NCBI GenBank assembly: GCA_028719885.1
Contig: JAQYLT010000077.1
Location: 1-64,000, forward strand
From: Bacillota bacterium
Lineage (GTDB): Bacteria; Bacillota; Clostridia; Oscillospirales; Oscillospiraceae
Direction: 5' to 3'
Length of the DNA stretch: 64,000 bases
The position numbers and the translations under genes were made by a program. Under the pieces are notes generated by a model. It had not been told where the DNA came from. It saw nothing but the letters and a program-made list of their open reading frames with translations, and did not search any database. Shown in pieces: positions 1 to 7,916 of this stretch. Every line of letters starts with the position of its first letter. Within the stretch, counting starts at the first letter, position 1.

Positions 1-1740
1 GGCGGAGGGATCATAGTAGGTGGAGTAGTCGAAGGTCAGGTCGCCGGCGGCCACGTCAACGGCGATGAAGTACACATCGGGCAGCTCATCCTGAACGGTC
101 AGCACGGTGGTGCCGAACAGGTAGCCAGGCATAACGATGACATTGGCACCCTCGTTCGCAGCCTGGAACACGGACAGCACACGGGCATCGGTGGAGTCCT
201 CGGTGGGCTGGTAGTAGGTGTACTCAATGCCATTCTGCTTGCACCACTCCTCGACGCCCTGCCAGCAGGCCTGGTTGAAGGACTCGTCGTCGATGGTGCC
301 CACGTCGGTGACCAGGGCAACCTTGGTGATCACGCCAGGAACGGCAGCGATCTCTTCCACGACGGCCTCAGTCTCTTCCACGACAGCCTCGGTCTCTTCC
401 GCAGCGGCGGGAGTTACAACGGTAACACCGGTGATGTGGGTGTTGGCGCCGTTGTACCAGTACAGGAAGCCCTCGATATCCACCACGTCGCCCTGGTTCA
501 GAGCGCTGACGGCGGCATAAACATCGGTATCGGGGCCGGTGAGGTAAGCTTCCACGCAGAACTCGGCGGTGAGCTCACCCTGGGTCAGGGTCACATAGAT
601 GTCGTCACCGGGCTCGTCGTTCTTGAAAGCAATGCTCTCAACAGTCAGGCCCTTGACGGTAACGAACTCATTCTGATGATCGATCAGCTCGGGAACGCCC
701 AGCAGCTCGGTCACATCGCAGGGCTCAGCAACAAAGCTGCCCTCCAGGATTTCAAAGGTGGCATCCACGATTTCCACCTCGCCGGACCACTCGGACTTGA
801 AGCCGTTGACCAGAATCTTGGTGCCGGGCACCAGCTTGGCAGCGTCCTCTTCGGAGCAGGCCATGTTGTACAGGAAGTAGGCGCCGTCCTCGCTCTGGGC
901 GTAGACAGTGATCTTGCCATCCCACCAGGACTGATGGGCCTGGACATAGGTCTCCACGCAAACGGGGGAATCCAGCTCAGCGGCAACGTACTCCTCGTGG
1001 GTCATGGGAACAACGGGAGCAGTCTCGTCCACAGCCTCTTCCACGGCGGTCTCTTCCACAACCTCGACTTCCTCGGCGGCTTCTTCCTTGACCATCAGAG
1101 CCTTCACAGCGAAGCTGTTGATGTCCTCGGTGGCAGGAGCGAACCAGTAGCCATCGGCATAGGAATCGTCAATGGACTTGCTGTTCACCCGCAGGTGAGC
1201 AACCTTGTAGCCCTCGGCGGGGGTGACCTTAACAGCCAGCTGATTGCCGACGGTAACGGCCTCGGCAGGGGTTTCCAGAGAAGCGGCATCGCCCTCAACG
1301 TAATCGAAGACTTCAATGGTGGCGTTGCTGTTGTTGAAAACCTTCACGGGGATCTTGGCAGCCTCAGTGGCTTCCTCGGTGGGAGCCTCGGTCACTTCCT
1401 CAGTGGGAGCTTCGGTGACTTCCTCAGTAGCTTCCTCAGTCACTTCCTCAGTAGCTTCCTCGGTAGCTTCCTCGGTCTCAGCCTGGGCAACAGGCTCGGC
1501 CTCGGTCACTTCCTCGGTGGGAGCTTCGGTGACTTCCTCGGCGGGAGCCTCAGTGACTTCCTCCGTGGGGGCCTCGGTCACTTCCTCAGTAGGAGCCTCG
1601 GTCACTTCCTCGGTGGGAGCCTCAGTGGGGGCCTCTGTGACGACGGTAGCCTCAGTGGCGGGCTGCTTCGAAGTGGAAGCACAGGCACACAGAGACAGAA
1701 TCATGCACAGGGTCAGCAGGATTGCGAGAAATTTTTTCAT
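1..1740 (-). CDS. BMP-family substrate-binding lipoprotein with long N-terminal extension (C-terminus beyond window)
   Basis: The frame is open for 580 codons from the ATG at 1738-1740 to the window edge, so the C-terminus is missing. The N-terminus is a lipoprotein signal ([20 protein letters not shown]) with a lipobox Cys. It is followed by about 90 residues of Thr/Glu/Pro repeats (TEAPTEEV units), then beta-rich segments with two stretches that could be OB-like (around [20 protein letters not shown] and [11 protein letters not shown]). A second Glu-rich linker leads to a typical BMP/PnrA start at about position 325 ([18 protein letters not shown]). BMP proteins bind nucleosides or similar ligands for ABC import. 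Classical members are about 350 residues and begin with this domain, so the roughly 470-residue extension is unusual. RBS GAGGAG precedes the start. The ligand cannot be told from the sequence. Confidence 0.8.
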   Translation of the reverse strand, partial: MKKFLAILLTLCMILSLCACASTSKQPATEATVVTEAPTEAPTEEVTEAPTEEVTEAPTEEVTEAPAEEVTEAPTEEVTEAEPVAQAETEEATEEATEEVTEEATEEVTEAPTEEVTEAPTEEATEAAKIPVKVFNNSNATIEVFDYVEGDAASLETPAEAVTVGNQLAVKVTPAEGYKVAHLRVNSKSIDDSYADGYWFAPATEDINSFAVKALMVKEEAAEEVEVVEETAVEEAVDETAPVVPMTHEEYVAAELDSPVCVETYVQAHQSWWDGKITVYAQSEDGAYFLYNMACSEEDAAKLVPGTKILVNGFKSEWSGEVEIVDATFEILEGSFVAEPCDVTELLGVPELIDHQNEFVTVKGLTVESIAFKNDEPGDDIYVTLTQGELTAEFCVEAYLTGPDTDVYAAVSALNQGDVVDIEGFLYWYNGANTHITGVTVVTPAAAEETEAVVEETEAVVEEIAAVPGVITKVALVTDVGTIDDESFNQACWQGVEEWCKQNGIEYTYYQPTEDSTDARVLSVFQAANEGANVIVMPGYLFGTTVLTVQDELPDVYFIAVDVAAGDLTFDYSTYYDPSA

Positions 1741-1786
1741 GTTCATTCTCCTCGACCATAATATGTTGTGCGGAACACACAGATTT

Positions 1787-1814
1787 ATTATATACGATAT
1801 TTCAAATAAATCAA
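1787..1814 (-). promoter_or_regulatory. Promoter of BMP lipoprotein gene
   Basis: On the minus strand TTGATT (1809-1814) and TATAAT (1787-1792) are separated by 16 bp, about 45 bp upstream of the lipoprotein start codon. Confidence 0.55.
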
Positions 1815-1840
1815 TGCGTTTTCTGCAATTTTTTCCTTTT

Positions 1841-2524
1841 TCATTTCTGCAGCTCCACCGGTACCGGCCCGGTGATGGTCATGCTGTCTGACGTCACGGC
1901 GCACGAGCGGGCCAGCACCTGCACCCCGGCTGCTGCCGCCTGACGCAATGCAGCGGCGAAATCCGGGTCCGTGGCGTCATTTGGCCGGAGAAACCGCACA
2001 TTTTCCATTTGAATCACAAAAAGCACGTATGCCCCGTACCCCTCCCGGGCGGCATCCGCCAGCCCCCGCAGGTGCTTGCTTCCCCGCAGCGTCGGGGCAT
2101 CCGGGAAGGCGCAGACACCGTCCTGCTCCAGCGTTACCCCCTTTACCTCCAAAAAGCATTGTCTTCCTCCCAGGGTAAAGGAAAAATCGAAGCGGGAATC
2201 AGCGTGGACTGTCTCCGCCCGCAGGTTTTGGACCTCCCCCAGGCCGCCGCCGCGAAGCCACTCCCCTGCCGCCGCGTTGGGAGCCTGGGAATCCATGTTA
2301 ATCAGGCGGCCGTTTTTCTCCACGGCAATCAGGTCGTATTTTGTCCTCCGGCCGGGATGCTCCAAATGCTGACAATACACCCTCGCTCCGGGGACCAGCA
2401 GCTCCCGGCAGCGGCCGGTGTTTTTCACATGGACGGTTTCCGTTTTCCCCATCAGCTCCACATGGGCCACAAACCGGTTGGGCCGGTCCAGGAATCTCCC
2501 GGGAACCACATCGGAATAGTTCAT
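1841..2524 (-). CDS. sfsA: DNA/RNA nuclease SfsA
   Basis: The 227-residue product matches the SfsA (sugar fermentation stimulation protein) family over its full length. It has the N-terminal OB-like part ([22 protein letters not shown]) and the PD-(D/E)xK-type nuclease core ([22 protein letters not shown]). Members are usually 220-240 residues and are described as nucleic-acid-binding proteins or nucleases; the cellular role is poorly defined. The start is supported by GGAGG eight bases upstream of the ATG. It is a single gene; the next gene downstream (BMP lipoprotein) has its own promoter just after the stop codon. Confidence 0.9.
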   Translation of the reverse strand: MNYSDVVPGRFLDRPNRFVAHVELMGKTETVHVKNTGRCRELLVPGARVYCQHLEHPGRRTKYDLIAVEKNGRLINMDSQAPNAAAGEWLRGGGLGEVQNLRAETVHADSRFDFSFTLGGRQCFLEVKGVTLEQDGVCAFPDAPTLRGSKHLRGLADAAREGYGAYVLFVIQMENVRFLRPNDATDPDFAAALRQAAAAGVQVLARSCAVTSDSMTITGPVPVELQK

Positions 2525-2583
2525 CAGTATCCCCTCCGTTTCCTCCCCATCTTATTGCCCGGCAGCAGAAATGTCAAGAGTAG

Positions 2584-2615
2584 AAAAACGCCCGCGTCCA
2601 TTTTTGAACGCGGGC
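2584..2615 (-). terminator. Rho-independent terminator
   Basis: An 8-bp GC stem (GCCCGCGT/ACGCGGGC) followed on the minus strand by a T-run, directly after the stop of the small secreted protein gene at 2632. Confidence 0.7.
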
Positions 2616-2631
2616 AGATGGAATCAGCTGA

Positions 2632-3024
2632 TCAGTTGTACTTAAAGCTGCAGGTAAAGGAAGCGTAGAAGTCGTCGTCGCAGGTGTAGGTGCCCTCATT
2701 CAGGTCGTGAGGTCCGTTGAAGGTAAAGGACTGGTACTTCACACTCAGGGGAGGGATGGAGAACTGGTTGATATCGCCGAAGTCCCCCTCCACCAGAAGA
2801 TCACCGGAGAGATAGACCTGCATCTCGAAGTCGGTGAAGTTCTTAACCGTTGTGTTCTTGTTCAGGTTTACGAAATAGCCCTCCACGGTCACCTTATTTT
2901 CAAGAACCTCGATCTCCGTGGGTAGGAAACGGATCAGGTCGCCCATATCCGCCTTGGCGCTGACGCAGAACAGGGAGGCAACCGTCAGAGTAAGGGCCAG
3001 CACAACTGCAAAAAATCTTTTCAT
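2632..3024 (-). CDS. Small secreted beta-rich protein, possibly SLAP-like
   Basis: A 130-residue protein with a clear signal peptide (MKRFFAVVLALTLTVASLFCVSAKA) and a mature part of about 105 residues. The mature part reads as a beta sandwich: EIEVLENKVTVEGYFVNLN, then FTDFEMQVYLSGDLLVEGDF, then SFTFNG. The pattern resembles SLAP-type domains of Firmicutes secreted proteins, but I cannot confirm family membership. The ATG at 3024 is chosen because AGGAG lies about nine bases upstream and the signal peptide starts there; an in-frame ATG nine codons earlier would add a charged MNKQKEREK stretch. It has its own promoter and terminator, so it is monocistronic. Confidence 0.65.
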   Translation of the reverse strand: MKRFFAVVLALTLTVASLFCVSAKADMGDLIRFLPTEIEVLENKVTVEGYFVNLNKNTTVKNFTDFEMQVYLSGDLLVEGDFGDINQFSIPPLSVKYQSFTFNGPHDLNEGTYTCDDDFYASFTCSFKYN

Positions 3025-3115
3025 TTTCTCTCGCTCCTTTTGTTTATTCATTTTGCCGCCGGTTCATTTCGCGGATTGGAATGCGCTGCAACTCAGAACC
3101 AATGGCGTTAATAAA

Positions 3116-3144
3116 ATAATACCAAATTTTTCGCATCAAAGCAA
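3116..3144 (-). promoter_or_regulatory. Promoter of small secreted protein gene
   Basis: TTGCTT (3139-3144) and TATTAT (3116-3121) with 17 bp spacing on the minus strand. It lies between repeat copy A1 and the gene, so the repeat is upstream of this promoter. Confidence 0.5.
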
Positions 3145-3160
3145 GATATTTTTATCATTT

Positions 3161-3455
3161 TTGTCGAATTGGAATTCGTTGCGTTCGCCCAACGGGATAT
3201 GCGCCAACGTGTGCGTTGCGAACGCATTCATGCATTCCGCCCTGGTCGCAAATCGTCGGGGGTTATTGAATCGAAAAAACGTCACGTTTTGCGTAGGGAA
3301 CGGATTCATCCGTTCCGAAACGTGGGTGAACATCCGTGGTTCGTTGGATGGTAACGGGTTCCTGTTTTTTTCCAACGTTTTTCCATTCAACATACCTCGA
3401 TAAAACGTTACCGATGCGGAATGCATAAATGCATTCCCTGCAAAAATTCGGTTAA
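3161..3455. repeat. GTAG-REP compound repeat, copy A1
   Basis: Begins with the TTGGAATT motif found at the ends of other copies. It contains three hairpins: a decayed left one (around 3223-3240), GTAG plus the GGAACGGAT/ATCCGTTCC stem, and GGAATGCAT/ATGCATTCC on the right in inverted orientation. It fills the gap between two minus-strand genes; no coding sequence is seen in it. Confidence 0.75.
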
Positions 3456-3539
3456 CACGCCTTATGCCGACAATCTGAACACATTTTATCTTCCAAAGCA
3501 CAGGGAAAAAGAGGTCGTTTTTCTCTTTGGACGTACGAA

Positions 3540-3568
3540 CCCCCGCTGTCCGGTTGGGCAGCGGGGGC
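3540..3568 (-). terminator. Hairpin downstream of TPR-like protein gene
   Basis: Stem CCCCGCTG/CAGCGGGG ten bases after the stop codon at 3579. No strong T-run follows on the minus strand, so termination efficiency is uncertain. Confidence 0.45.
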
Positions 3569-3578
3569 ATGATAAGTA

Positions 3579-4136
3579 TTATTTCAAGCCAACAATACTG
3601 TACAGGGCATCCATACCCAGCTGCCAGTTTTTCTCATCGCTGATTTCAATGATGTCCAGTGCTTTAATCAGCAGCGGTAGCGCCAATTCATATTCATCCA
3701 GGTAGAAATAGCAGAGTCCTTCGTAGAGCATTGCGTGATTTCTTTCCGACTTATAGCTGTTGGATTTTGTTTCGGCAAGGGCAAGTTCAGAGAAAGACAT
3801 TTCCTTAGGGCTCCAGCCCTTTCGATCATCATAGGAAGCTCCGTAGTATGGTTCAAGACCGGAAGAAATAATATTTGCCAGCCAGTTCGCCTGCTTTGCA
3901 TACTCCGCGTAAGCATTCGCAGCCTCTTTGTAATCCTTGCTCTCCCAGAGCTCATCCGCTTTCGATTTCAGCGCCGCCACAGAGGTCACCGTCGGGATAC
4001 CCAGTTCATCAACTTTTTTCTGTTCCGCGGAGAAGTCAAACTCAGAGTCAGTTTCAACGTCACTTTCCGCAAAAGCGGTCATCATGGGAAGCATCAACGC
4101 CAGACAGCACACCAGTAGAATAATTCGTTTCATCAT
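3579..4136 (-). CDS. Secreted protein with TPR-like helices
   Basis: A 185-residue protein with a signal peptide ending around AFA (MMKRIILLVCCLALMLPMMTAFA) and an acidic linker. The helical remainder has TPR-like spacing (ADELWESKDYKEAANAYAEYAK, and YEGLCYFYLDEYELALPLLIKALDI). The function is unknown; it is presumably exported and involved in protein contacts. TAGGAGG precedes the tandem ATGATG start, so translation may begin at 4136 or 4133. It stands alone with its own promoter. Base composition is more AT-rich than most neighbours. Confidence 0.65.
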   Translation of the reverse strand: MMKRIILLVCCLALMLPMMTAFAESDVETDSEFDFSAEQKKVDELGIPTVTSVAALKSKADELWESKDYKEAANAYAEYAKQANWLANIISSGLEPYYGASYDDRKGWSPKEMSFSELALAETKSNSYKSERNHAMLYEGLCYFYLDEYELALPLLIKALDIIEISDEKNWQLGMDALYSIVGLK

Positions 4137-4205
4137 GTTTTTCCTCCTAATTGTTTTTCATTTGATTTGGGTGTCCTTAACGCTTCTGTACGGGGGATGA
4201 TACTC

Positions 4206-4234
4206 ATTTTACACTTTCAGCTTTAGAAAAACAA
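4206..4234 (-). promoter_or_regulatory. Promoter of TPR-like protein gene
   Basis: TTGTTT (4229-4234) and TAAAAT (4206-4211) spaced by 17 bp on the minus strand, about 70 bp upstream of the start codon. Confidence 0.5.
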
Positions 4235-4323
4235 TTAACTGACAGCATAGGGTTTCAAATTTTTTTGGGGTGGAGTAATCCACCCTTTTCTCTTTCCTTT
4301 TGGTATGCTATACTAACAGAAAC

Positions 4324-4384
4324 GGACACCCCGGGAGGGGTGTCCCTACGAGGAAAACGGACACCCCGGGAGGGGTGTCCCTAC
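4324..4384 (-). repeat. Two tandem GTAG-REP hairpins (type C)
   Basis: Two identical 22-base hairpins (stem GGACACCCC/GGGGTGTCC) at 4324-4345 and 4359-4380. Each is followed by CTAC, so on the minus strand each reads GTAG plus hairpin. They stand immediately before the transposase relic. Confidence 0.8.
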
Positions 4385-4385
4385 G

Positions 4386-4580
4386 CCCAAGACATCCGTG
4401 ATTGCAAGATTTGTGGGAACATTCAAACGGTTTTGTAACAAGGAATACGGCCAGAACATCTGGCAGGCCCGATATTACGATCATGTGATCCGTAACCAAC
4501 AGGATTGTGACGAGACCTGGGAATACATCGATAACAATCCACGAAAATGGATGATAACAAAACAAGGAATAGACGCGTAG
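4386..4580 (+). pseudogene. Relic of REP-associated tyrosine (Y1/IS200-like) transposase, C-terminal part only
   Basis: About 64 codons in one open frame encode the C-terminal part of a RAYT/TnpA-REP-type protein: VGTFKRFCNKEYGQNIWQ, then YYDHVIRNQQDCDETWEYID, then NNPRKW. This block is characteristic of REP-associated Y1 transposases, which are normally about 150-250 residues. The N-terminal half with the HUH metal-binding motif is missing and no start codon with RBS is present, so I treat it as a remnant. It is bracketed by REP hairpins: two on the left on the minus strand, one on the right on the plus strand. The TAG stop codon is part of the GTAG tetranucleotide of the right-hand REP. Confidence 0.75.
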
Positions 4581-4602
4581 GGACACCCGTCCCCGGGTGT
4601 CC
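4577..4602 (+). repeat. GTAG-REP hairpin (type C, variant stem)
   Basis: GTAG at 4577-4580 followed by stem GGACACCCG/CGGGTGTCC. Relative to the left-hand copies the innermost stem pair is switched from C-G to G-C, a compensating change. Opposite orientation to the two copies at 4324-4384. Confidence 0.8.
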
Positions 4603-4671
4603 GCGAATTCCATCCCACCGGGAAGCACATCCTCATTTTCTTATTTCTGCCCCAACTATTGACATAGAGCC

Positions 4672-4703
4672 AAAAAAACCACGCCATCCGGCGTGGTTTT
4701 TTT
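4672..4703. terminator. Terminator next to tRNA 3'-end fragment
   Basis: Stem CCACGCC/GGCGTGG flanked by seven A on the left and seven T on the right, so it can act in either direction. Read on the minus strand it directly follows the tRNA 3'-end fragment at 4708-4729, the same order as at the intact tRNA. Confidence 0.65.
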
Positions 4704-4707
4704 ATGT

Positions 4708-4729
4708 TGGTGGAGACTACGGGACTCGA
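4708..4729 (-). pseudogene. tRNA-Val 3'-end fragment
   Basis: Twenty-two bases identical to the 3' end of the tRNA-Val at 4857-4933 (CCA, discriminator, 3' acceptor strand and part of the T arm), also followed on the minus strand by a terminator. The rest of the tRNA is replaced by two palindromes (4743-4766 and 4767-4789). It looks like a tandem tRNA/terminator duplicate that was later interrupted. Confidence 0.65.
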
Positions 4730-4820
4730 TTTATCTGTGGTGCAGCCGCCATCCAGCTGGCGGCTGGCAACTCTCCACCGGAGAGTTGCATTTAGATGGG
4801 TTCGAGTCCCGGTCCATATC

Positions 4821-4857
4821 AAAAAGAAAGCACCCCACTGGGGGGTGCTTTCTTTTT
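4821..4857 (-). terminator. tRNA-Val terminator
   Basis: Stem GCACCCC/GGGGTGC extended by A-T pairs and followed on the minus strand by a T-run. It begins at the CCA end of the tRNA. Confidence 0.75.
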
Positions 4858-4933
4858 GGTGGAGACTACGGGACTCGAACCTGTGACCTCATGCGTGTGA
4901 AGCATGCGCTCTAACCAGCTGAGCTAAGCCTCC
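4857..4933 (-). tRNA. tRNA-Val (anticodon CAC)
   Basis: A complete cloverleaf is visible on the minus strand. The acceptor stem is GGAGGCT/AGTCTCC with one G-U pair. The D arm is GCTC...GAGC, the anticodon stem is CATGC/GCATG with loop TTCACAC (anticodon CAC, reading GUG), and the T arm contains GTTCGAGTCCC. CCA is encoded. Length is 77 bases with CCA. A promoter lies 20 bp upstream and a terminator directly downstream, so it is an independent single-tRNA unit. Confidence 0.9.
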
Positions 4934-4951
4934 ATACCGGGAACAAGAGGT

Positions 4952-4979
4952 ATTATACCAGAATTCCGTGAAAAGTCAA
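4952..4979 (-). promoter_or_regulatory. tRNA-Val promoter
   Basis: TTGACT (4974-4979) and a perfect TATAAT (4952-4957), 16 bp spacing, ending 18 bp before the tRNA 5' end. Confidence 0.7.
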
Positions 4980-5006
4980 GTCCTTTTTTTCCATCCGAAG
5001 AAAGGG

Positions 5007-5253
5007 CAATGTCATAGGCTTAAGACGGTACCGTAGGGCTTATGGCTGTCCCCCGCCGCTTGGTACCGATTTATGTGTTCTTTCATTGAATGGTACGATG
5101 AAACGATGGCCAAGCCCCCCTTGTGTAAAGGGGGGCTTGGGCTCAGTAGGCGGGACACTGTACGATTCAACGGAAACACCCTGGAATCATTACAATTCGG
5201 CGGATGGCTTGACCACCCGCCCTACGATATAAAACGTTAAATTGATGACATTG
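5007..5253. mobile_element. MITE-like element B1 with TGTCAT-type inverted ends
   Basis: A 247-bp element with imperfect terminal inverted repeats beginning CAATGTCAT (left, 5007) and ending ATGACATTG (right, 5253). Inside are GTAGGGC-headed segments in inverted orientation; the right one forms a hairpin (GGCGGGTGG/CCATCCGCC). A central palindrome has the core CCCCCC-TTGTGTAAA-GGGGGG at about 5113-5140. No coding sequence. It ends 15 bp before the stop codon of the NhaC-family gene. A second element with the same ends is at 48015-48212. Confidence 0.7.
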
Positions 5254-5268
5254 AGAGAAAGAGGCGGA

Positions 5269-6648
5269 TTACTTCTCGTTCTTACGGCCCCAGCCGGTGA
5301 GGACGGAGAACAGGAAGGTGAAGAACAGAGCGAAGGCATAGATGGTGCCGCCGGCCACGGCCAGGGGGGACATGCCCGTGAGGGCCGCGCCGATGAACAC
5401 GAAGGTGCTCATAAAGGGAACAATGGCGGGCAGGCTGTTGGCGGTGCCGTCCAGCAGGTTGGCCCGACGATAGGGATGGATGTTCTTGGCGGAGCCGATC
5501 TTATTCAGAATGGGGCCAAAGGTGAGGATGGAGGCGCTGGTCACGCCGCCGAAGAGGATGGTGGTGGCGGAAATACCGGCCATGCACAGCAGCTCGGCGC
5601 CGGTCTGGGTCTGTCCGGCCTTGCTATTCAGAATCTTCTCAGCCACATAGTCCAGCATACCCGCGTCGTTCAGCACGCCCATGATGCCGAACACGGAAAT
5701 CACCAGAGCCACGGTGGGCAGGATGCCGTTGATGCCGGAAACCAGGAAGCCCACAGCCGCATTGTTGGCAGGGTCATTGGCAAACACGTCGCTCATGCCG
5801 AACAGGCCGGAGATCAGGCCCACGACGGTGCCCAGGCCCAGGCCCACCAGGATGCCCAGGTAGATGTTCCGGGTCTTGGTGGAGACAGCCAGCATAATCA
5901 CCACGGGAATCAGCATCACCAGGCTGGCGGGGTTGGAGGCCGCCTCAATGGCGCCGCCCTGGTAGGTGCCGCCGATGCCGCCCACGATGCCGAAGAGAAT
6001 CAGAGAGATGATGCCCGCCACCGCGCTGTAGCGCAGACGGCTGGTGACCACGCCGCCCACATCGGCGGGGGTACCGTCCTGGAACTGCTGGGTGGAGGCG
6101 GAGGCGATGGTGGTGTCGGAAATGGGAGCCAGGTTATCGCCGAAGATGGCGCCGGAGACGATGGAACCGGCCAGCCACATGGTATTGGCCCCCAGAATGG
6201 AACCGGCGGGGAAGAAGATGGGGAAGGCGATGAACATGGTGCCGATGGAGGAGCCGGTGGCGGTGGAGACGATGCAGGTGGTCAGGAAGGTAAATGCCAC
6301 AAACAGGCCGCCCTTGATGCCGATGGCGTTGGCCAGCCACACGAAGCCGCCGGAGATGTTGCTGGTTTTGATCATCTGGCTGAACATGCCCACCAGCAGC
6401 AGGATGACCACCACGGAAACGGAGGTGATGGAGGAAATGCCCTTAATGGCGCTGTCCCAGTACTTTGTGTAGCTCTTGCAGAAGATGCCGCCCACCAGCA
6501 GGCCCAGGAAGCCGCCCACAGCCAGAGCCTCCATGTTGAACGCCTTAAAGCCGATGAAAAGCGTTACACAGAAGCCAACGTAAATCAGCACCGGAATCAG
6601 CGACATGGCCATGCCGCCCCGGAATTCCAATTTCTTCTTTTCTTCCAT
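5269..6648 (-). CDS. NhaC-family Na+/H+ antiporter or Na+-coupled amino/organic acid transporter
   Basis: A 459-residue polytopic membrane protein with about a dozen hydrophobic segments and NhaC-family signatures (TATGSSIGTMFIAFPIFFP, GSIVSGAIFGDNLAPISDTT). The family includes Na+/H+ antiporters and also malate/lactate and amino acid (Met, Tyr, Lys) transporters, so the family name does not fix the substrate. It is the last gene of an operon after ridA and an aminotransferase, 29 bp behind the latter. That favours an amino acid or related amine as substrate; this is inference. The start at 6648 is chosen for its GGAG-containing leader and because the hydrophobic protein begins there (MEEKKKLEFRGGMAMSLIPV). 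Confidence 0.85.
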   Translation of the reverse strand: MEEKKKLEFRGGMAMSLIPVLIYVGFCVTLFIGFKAFNMEALAVGGFLGLLVGGIFCKSYTKYWDSAIKGISSITSVSVVVILLLVGMFSQMIKTSNISGGFVWLANAIGIKGGLFVAFTFLTTCIVSTATGSSIGTMFIAFPIFFPAGSILGANTMWLAGSIVSGAIFGDNLAPISDTTIASASTQQFQDGTPADVGGVVTSRLRYSAVAGIISLILFGIVGGIGGTYQGGAIEAASNPASLVMLIPVVIMLAVSTKTRNIYLGILVGLGLGTVVGLISGLFGMSDVFANDPANNAAVGFLVSGINGILPTVALVISVFGIMGVLNDAGMLDYVAEKILNSKAGQTQTGAELLCMAGISATTILFGGVTSASILTFGPILNKIGSAKNIHPYRRANLLDGTANSLPAIVPFMSTFVFIGAALTGMSPLAVAGGTIYAFALFFTFLFSVLTGWGRKNEK

Positions 6649-6677
6649 TTTGATTTCTCCTTTTCTATATTGATATA

Positions 6678-7904
6678 TCAGCAGAGACCTTTTATCTCTG
6701 CCAATTTCCAGAGGGCTGCCGCCATGCGGTCCATGGCCGCGTAGCAGTCCGCGTCGTCCCAGAAGCAGCCCGCCACCAGGCGGATGTGGCCCTGGCCCTG
6801 GTCGCCGTAGAACTTGCCGTCGTTGGCGCAGATCTTCGCCTCCTGAATCAGGTACTGGGTCACCTCGGTGGAGGTTCCCAGCTGGGAGACGTTGATCCAC
6901 TGCAGGAACGTGGCCTCGGGCATCTGCATGGACACACCGGGAATGGCGTTGAACAGCTTGTAGGCATACTGCCGACGGTTTTCGTACTTCTGCATATAGC
7001 CCTGGATGAAGCTGTCGTCCTCAAAGGCGGGCATCACGGCCATCTGGTTCAGGGTGCCGGTGGCGCCCTGCATATTTACGGCAGAGCCGAAGTAGGTGTC
7101 CATAATCACATCGTTGGCGTAAATCCAGCCCACCCGGAAGCCGCTGAGGGCCATGCCCTTGGAGGTAGAGCACACGGTGACGGTGCGCTCCCACATGCCG
7201 GGCAGGGAGGCCATGCACACCATCTCATGCCCCGGGAACACCGTGTCCTCAAAGGCCTGGTCCACCACACAGATGAGGTTGTTCCGGATGCAGAAATCCG
7301 CCAGCTGCTCCAATTCCTGCCGGGTATAGGTGACGCAGGTGGGGTTGTTGGGATTGGTGAGCAGCACCATCTTGGTTCTGTCCGTAAGCCGCTTTTCGTA
7401 TTCCTCAATGCGGATGTGCCAGCCGTCCTCCTCGTAGGTGGGAACCCGGACGGTGACGCCTCCCAGCAGCTCCGGATTCAGGAAATTGCTGCCGTAACTG
7501 GGGTCGTGGATCATCACCTCGTCCCCGGGGTTGATCCAGGGGGCCATGGCAAACATCAATCCCACATCGGAGCCGGGATTGATGATGATGTTTCTCTGGG
7601 GGTCCAGCCGGATGCCGAACCGCTCCTGGGTGCGCTTGGCAATGAGCTCTTTCAGCTCCGGGCTGCCGATGGGCATGATGTAGTGGGCGGGAGCGCCGCC
7701 TTTCAGCGCCTCTATGGCCGCCTGGGTAACGCAGTCGGGAATGGAGGGGTCGGGCATAAAGGGGTCGGCCCAGCTCATCATGGCCACGCCCATTTCCTTC
7801 ATCCGCTGGCCCACATCTCCCACGTCCGCCTTTTCAGTGACGGAGAACAGGCCGCCGTCCAGCTTGGCAAAGGCAGGCCGCATCAGGTCTTTGATATTCC
7901 CCAT
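6678..7904 (-). CDS. PLP-dependent aminotransferase, class I/II (fold type I)
   Basis: A 408-residue aspartate-aminotransferase-like enzyme. Visible motifs are the substrate/PLP region PIGSPELKELIA, the conserved NPNNPT loop, the PLP-binding lysine in STSKGMALSGFRVGW and the C-terminal arginine region HIRLVAGCFW. It should transfer an amino group between an amino acid and a 2-oxo acid; the substrate is unknown. The ATG at 7904 is preferred over an in-frame GTG three codons upstream because AAGGAG (7914-7919) is correctly spaced only from the ATG. It lies 12 bp downstream of ridA, whose product would clear reactive enamine/imine intermediates made by PLP enzymes. Confidence 0.9.
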   Translation of the reverse strand: MGNIKDLMRPAFAKLDGGLFSVTEKADVGDVGQRMKEMGVAMMSWADPFMPDPSIPDCVTQAAIEALKGGAPAHYIMPIGSPELKELIAKRTQERFGIRLDPQRNIIINPGSDVGLMFAMAPWINPGDEVMIHDPSYGSNFLNPELLGGVTVRVPTYEEDGWHIRIEEYEKRLTDRTKMVLLTNPNNPTCVTYTRQELEQLADFCIRNNLICVVDQAFEDTVFPGHEMVCMASLPGMWERTVTVCSTSKGMALSGFRVGWIYANDVIMDTYFGSAVNMQGATGTLNQMAVMPAFEDDSFIQGYMQKYENRRQYAYKLFNAIPGVSMQMPEATFLQWINVSQLGTSTEVTQYLIQEAKICANDGKFYGDQGQGHIRLVAGCFWDDADCYAAMDRMAAALWKLAEIKGLC

Positions 7905-7916
7905 GGTGTCCACTCC

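Noticed and set aside
4262..4320. Hairpin GGGTGGA/TCCACCC followed by T-rich sequence and TATACT, as a small RNA gene or riboswitch
   Set aside because: No gene on the matching strand and no recognisable riboswitch core; too little to call.
4708..4933. tRNA-Val with a repeated 3' end as att sites of an integrated island
   Set aside because: The two copies are only 149 bp apart, there is no integrase, and each copy is followed by its own terminator, which fits a local duplication better.
5242..6744. Long plus-strand frame opposite the NhaC-family gene, rich in Gly, His, Gln and Asp
   Set aside because: Composition is that of an antisense shadow of a membrane protein gene. No RBS, no recognisable domain, and the minus-strand frame is an unmistakable transporter.
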